NCBI GenBank assembly: GCA_002408485.1 | Contig: DHSP01000078.1 | Location: 8,707 to 31,354 of the forward strand | From: Proteiniphilum sp. UBA5283 | GTDB taxonomy: Bacteria > Bacteroidota > Bacteroidia > Bacteroidales > Dysgonomonadaceae | Length of the DNA stretch: 22,648 nucleotides | Direction: 5' to 3' | Shown: one piece after another, positions 22,509 to 22,648 of the stretch | Layout of the letters: each line of letters starts with the position of its first letter | Numbering within the stretch: position 1 is the first letter of the stretch | Program-made: the position numbers and the translations under genes | Notes under the pieces: generated by a model | What the model saw: the letters and a program-made list of their open reading frames with translations, nothing else | Database searches by the model: none | What the model was told of the DNA's origin: nothing

Positions 22509-22648
22509 ATGGTAAAGCGATTGAGATTTTTGACAGTAGCTCTTTTTGTGATGCTCGCTGCCGTGATGCAGGCTCAGGTGACGACTTCCAGTATGAGTGG
22601 ACGTGTTACCGATGCTGAGGGGGCTGTTATCGGTGCAACGGTGATTGC
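22509..22648 (+). CDS. Oar-like TonB-dependent outer-membrane receptor, N-terminal fragment (cut by window edge)
   Basis: Only the first 46 codons are present. A signal peptide (MVKRLRFLTVALFVMLAA, then VMQAQ) is cleaved after AQ. The mature start VTTSSMSGRVTDAEGAVIGA is typical of the carboxypeptidase-regulatory-like plug extension of Oar-type TonB-dependent receptors in Bacteroidota, more than of SusC proteins, which usually begin with a different motif. The rest of the gene lies to the right of the window, so the transport substrate is unknown. Its own promoter element is at 22460-22467. Confidence 0.8.
   Translation, partial: MVKRLRFLTVALFVMLAAVMQAQVTTSSMSGRVTDAEGAVIGATVI

Noticed and set aside
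1..22648. CRISPR array, tRNA, rRNA, insertion sequence or integrase
   Set aside because: No spaced direct-repeat array, cloverleaf-like gene, rRNA segment, transposase or terminal inverted repeat was recognised on reading both strands.

Overview
The window looks like chromosomal DNA from a member of the Bacteroidota, most likely Bacteroidales and perhaps Dysgonomonadaceae-like (Proteiniphilum/Petrimonas type). That placement is an inference from gene content, not from a marker comparison. Supporting signs are a SusD/RagB lipoprotein, an Oar-type TonB-dependent receptor start, a DUF6266 gene, a ClpC with an acidic linker, exported proteins cleaved after '-AQ', weak or absent Shine-Dalgarno sites, and several TAnnTTTG promoter elements typical of the phylum's primary sigma factor. 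No rRNA, tRNA, CRISPR array or intact mobile element was seen.

Layout. 1-1740: a SusD-like lipoprotein gene and a strong terminator; its SusC partner would lie off the left edge. 1741-2081: noncoding, with an 11-bp phased repeat and a candidate promoter. 2082-2725: a DUF6266 gene broken (or slippage-controlled) at an A6 run. 5063-2728, minus strand: a three-gene operon of a lipoprotein, an ECF sigma factor, and a protein joining an inner-membrane helix to an outer-membrane beta-barrel. Its promoter is a near-perfect Bacteroidota promoter. 5064-7552: a visibly AT-richer block holding a deleted remnant of a DEAD/SNF2-type helicase, an intact AlbA_2/HATPase gene with an internal 87-nt duplication, and a small ORF. 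It reads like a decayed accessory or defence island. 7553-10345: a secreted GH2 beta-galactosidase-like enzyme. A 15-bp-stem convergent terminator at 10366-10401 separates it from clpC (minus strand, 12954-10384).

16817-13248, minus strand: a compact operon of DUF2007, an AI-2E/PerM-family membrane protein, a TroA/BtuF-like substrate-binding lipoprotein and a FecCD/BtuC-like permease. The last three overlap by 11-20 nt, and no ATPase gene is present. 16943-20138, plus strand: an SDR dehydrogenase and an S9 peptidase. The peptidase signal peptide is out of frame by one T in a T6 run. 20242-22213: groES-groEL with a good terminator. 22509 to the end: the first 46 codons of an Oar-like TonB-dependent receptor.

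No new multi-gene system is demonstrated. The most interesting leads are two homopolymer frameshifts, each undone by changing one base (A6 at 2192, T6 at 17739), the lipoprotein/ECF sigma/membrane-spanning barrel operon, and the AT-rich island with a helicase relic beside an AlbA_2-HATPase protein. The two homopolymer events could be real slippage-controlled switches, decay, or shared sequencing or assembly error. Reads would decide this.
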